Shown here: in pieces, positions 5,995-6,110 of the stretch
Layout of the letters: each line of letters opens with the position of its first letter
How positions within the stretch are numbered: the stretch's first letter is position 1
Source: JBNJEM01 sp051745935
GTDB taxonomy: Bacteria; Planctomycetota; Planctomycetia; Pirellulales; Pirellulaceae
Direction: 5' to 3'
DNA: 6,110 nucleotides
Assembly: GCA_051745935.1 (NCBI GenBank)
Contig: JBNJEM010000492.1
Location: 1 to 6,110, forward strand
The notes under the pieces: generated by a model
What the model was told of the DNA's origin: nothing
The model's input: the letters and a program-made list of their open reading frames with translations, nothing else
Database searches by the model: none
Translations under genes and position numbers: made by a program

Positions 5995-6012
5995 CGGTTG
6001 AATAATCAACCG
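5995..6012 (+). promoter_or_regulatory. Perfect palindromic hairpin upstream of the last gene
   Basis: CGGTTGA (5995-6001) and TCAACCG (6006-6012) are perfect 7-bp complements around the four-base loop ATAA, 51 bases before the start codon at 6064. It could be a DNA operator, since a dimeric regulator would fit an 18-bp palindrome, or an RNA hairpin stacked next to the one at 5955-5988. No clear promoter was found around it. Confidence 0.4.
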
Positions 6013-6052
6013 GGGTTTCTGATCGGGTCGAGGAGAGCGGGTTTGTGACGAG

Positions 6053-6058
6053 AAGGAG
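6053..6058 (+). promoter_or_regulatory. Ribosome binding site of the last gene
   Basis: AAGGAG stands five bases before the ATG at 6064 and eight before the in-frame ATG at 6067. Either start is usable; this site is the main reason for believing a gene begins here. Confidence 0.7.
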
Positions 6059-6063
6059 CAAGG

Positions 6064-6110
6064 ATGATGTTTAGACGCACACTATTGGGTATGGCGATGC
6101 TTGTCTGTTT
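6064..6110 (+). CDS. Start of a probable exported protein (cut by the window end)
   Basis: Only 15 codons are visible, reading MMFRRTLLGMAMLVC and then a partial codon beginning TT. Two arginines at residues 4-5 followed by the hydrophobic run TLLGMAMLVC look like the n- and h-regions of a signal peptide, so the product is probably secreted or membrane-anchored. The Cys at 15 could conceivably be a lipobox cysteine, but the downstream context is missing. The start at 6064 or 6067 is supported by the AAGGAG site and by the long gene-free region before it. The function cannot be told from this fragment. Confidence 0.6.
   Translation, partial: MMFRRTLLGMAMLVC

Larger units (their letters stand above)
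4974..6063. other. Gene-free region of about 1.1 kb containing a tandem duplication
   Basis: No convincing gene lies here on either strand. Minus-strand open frames of up to 160 codons (5478-5960) and smaller ones on both strands run through the duplicated DNA. They lack recognisable motifs and consist of arginine/proline-rich or repeat-derived peptide. What the region does hold is a possible hairpin at 5065-5082, the 238-bp duplication at 5113-5588, a short palindrome TGTAA-GAA-TTACA at 5664-5676, a small GC hairpin (5912-5916 with 5923-5927), and two hairpins just before the last gene. I see no tRNA, rRNA or CRISPR structure. Confidence 0.65.

Noticed and set aside
5938..6048. A 36-codon GTG-started frame just before the last gene
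   Set aside because: AGGAG is only two bases from the GTG, too close for good initiation; the frame spans both hairpins and the product has no recognisable feature.
5589..6060. Possible tRNA or CRISPR structure in the gene-free stretch
   Set aside because: No cloverleaf with a T-arm GTTCRA pattern and no regularly spaced repeats were found; the only direct repeat nearby is the contiguous 238-bp unit, which has no spacers.

Overview
The window looks like chromosomal DNA from a GC-rich bacterium (roughly 60 % GC by eye), most plausibly a planctomycete of the Pirellula type. This rests on three things: an N-terminal excisionase-type helix-turn-helix joined to a C-terminal receiver domain, a histidine kinase with an HDOD-like N-terminus, and long gene-free gaps with long leaders. 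No marker such as an rRNA gene is present, so the assignment is an inference of moderate strength.

Layout, left to right, all recognised genes on the + strand. Bases 1-329 hold no recognisable gene. Bases 330-2207 encode MnmG (GidA), the FAD-dependent tRNA wobble-uridine modification enzyme, complete and with all signature motifs. A gap of about 640 bases follows. It begins with a terminator-like hairpin (2268-2296) and then has a near-consensus sigma70-type promoter (TTGACT-16 bp-TATAAT, 2527-2554). The promoter is followed at once by a perfect 17-bp tandem duplication (2587-2620) enclosed by a 7-bp inverted repeat, and by about 290 bases of leader.

The leader runs into a two-gene signalling operon: a response regulator with an N-terminal DNA-binding domain (2852-3439) and, 31 bases on, a soluble sensor histidine kinase (3471-4973) whose N-terminal half resembles an HDOD domain that has lost its HD residues. 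The likely logic is that the kinase senses something in the cytoplasm, phosphorylates Asp120 of the regulator, and the regulator binds DNA, perhaps including the repeat in its own leader. The signal and targets cannot be read from the sequence.

Bases 4974-6063 (about 1.1 kb) carry no convincing gene. Their main content is an essentially perfect two-copy tandem duplication with a 238-bp unit (5113-5350 and 5351-5588). Each unit combines an AAGAACACGG-type motif, a short-period GATATTC/GACATTC motif, and GC-rich inverted repeats. Two hairpins (5955-5988, 5995-6012) precede the last gene, which starts at 6064 with a good ribosome binding site and a signal-peptide-like N-terminus, and runs off the window after 15 codons.

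The best candidates for something undescribed are the HTH-REC / degenerate-HDOD kinase pair with its repeat-bearing promoter-leader, and the 238-bp duplicated element. Neither can be proved novel without database searches.
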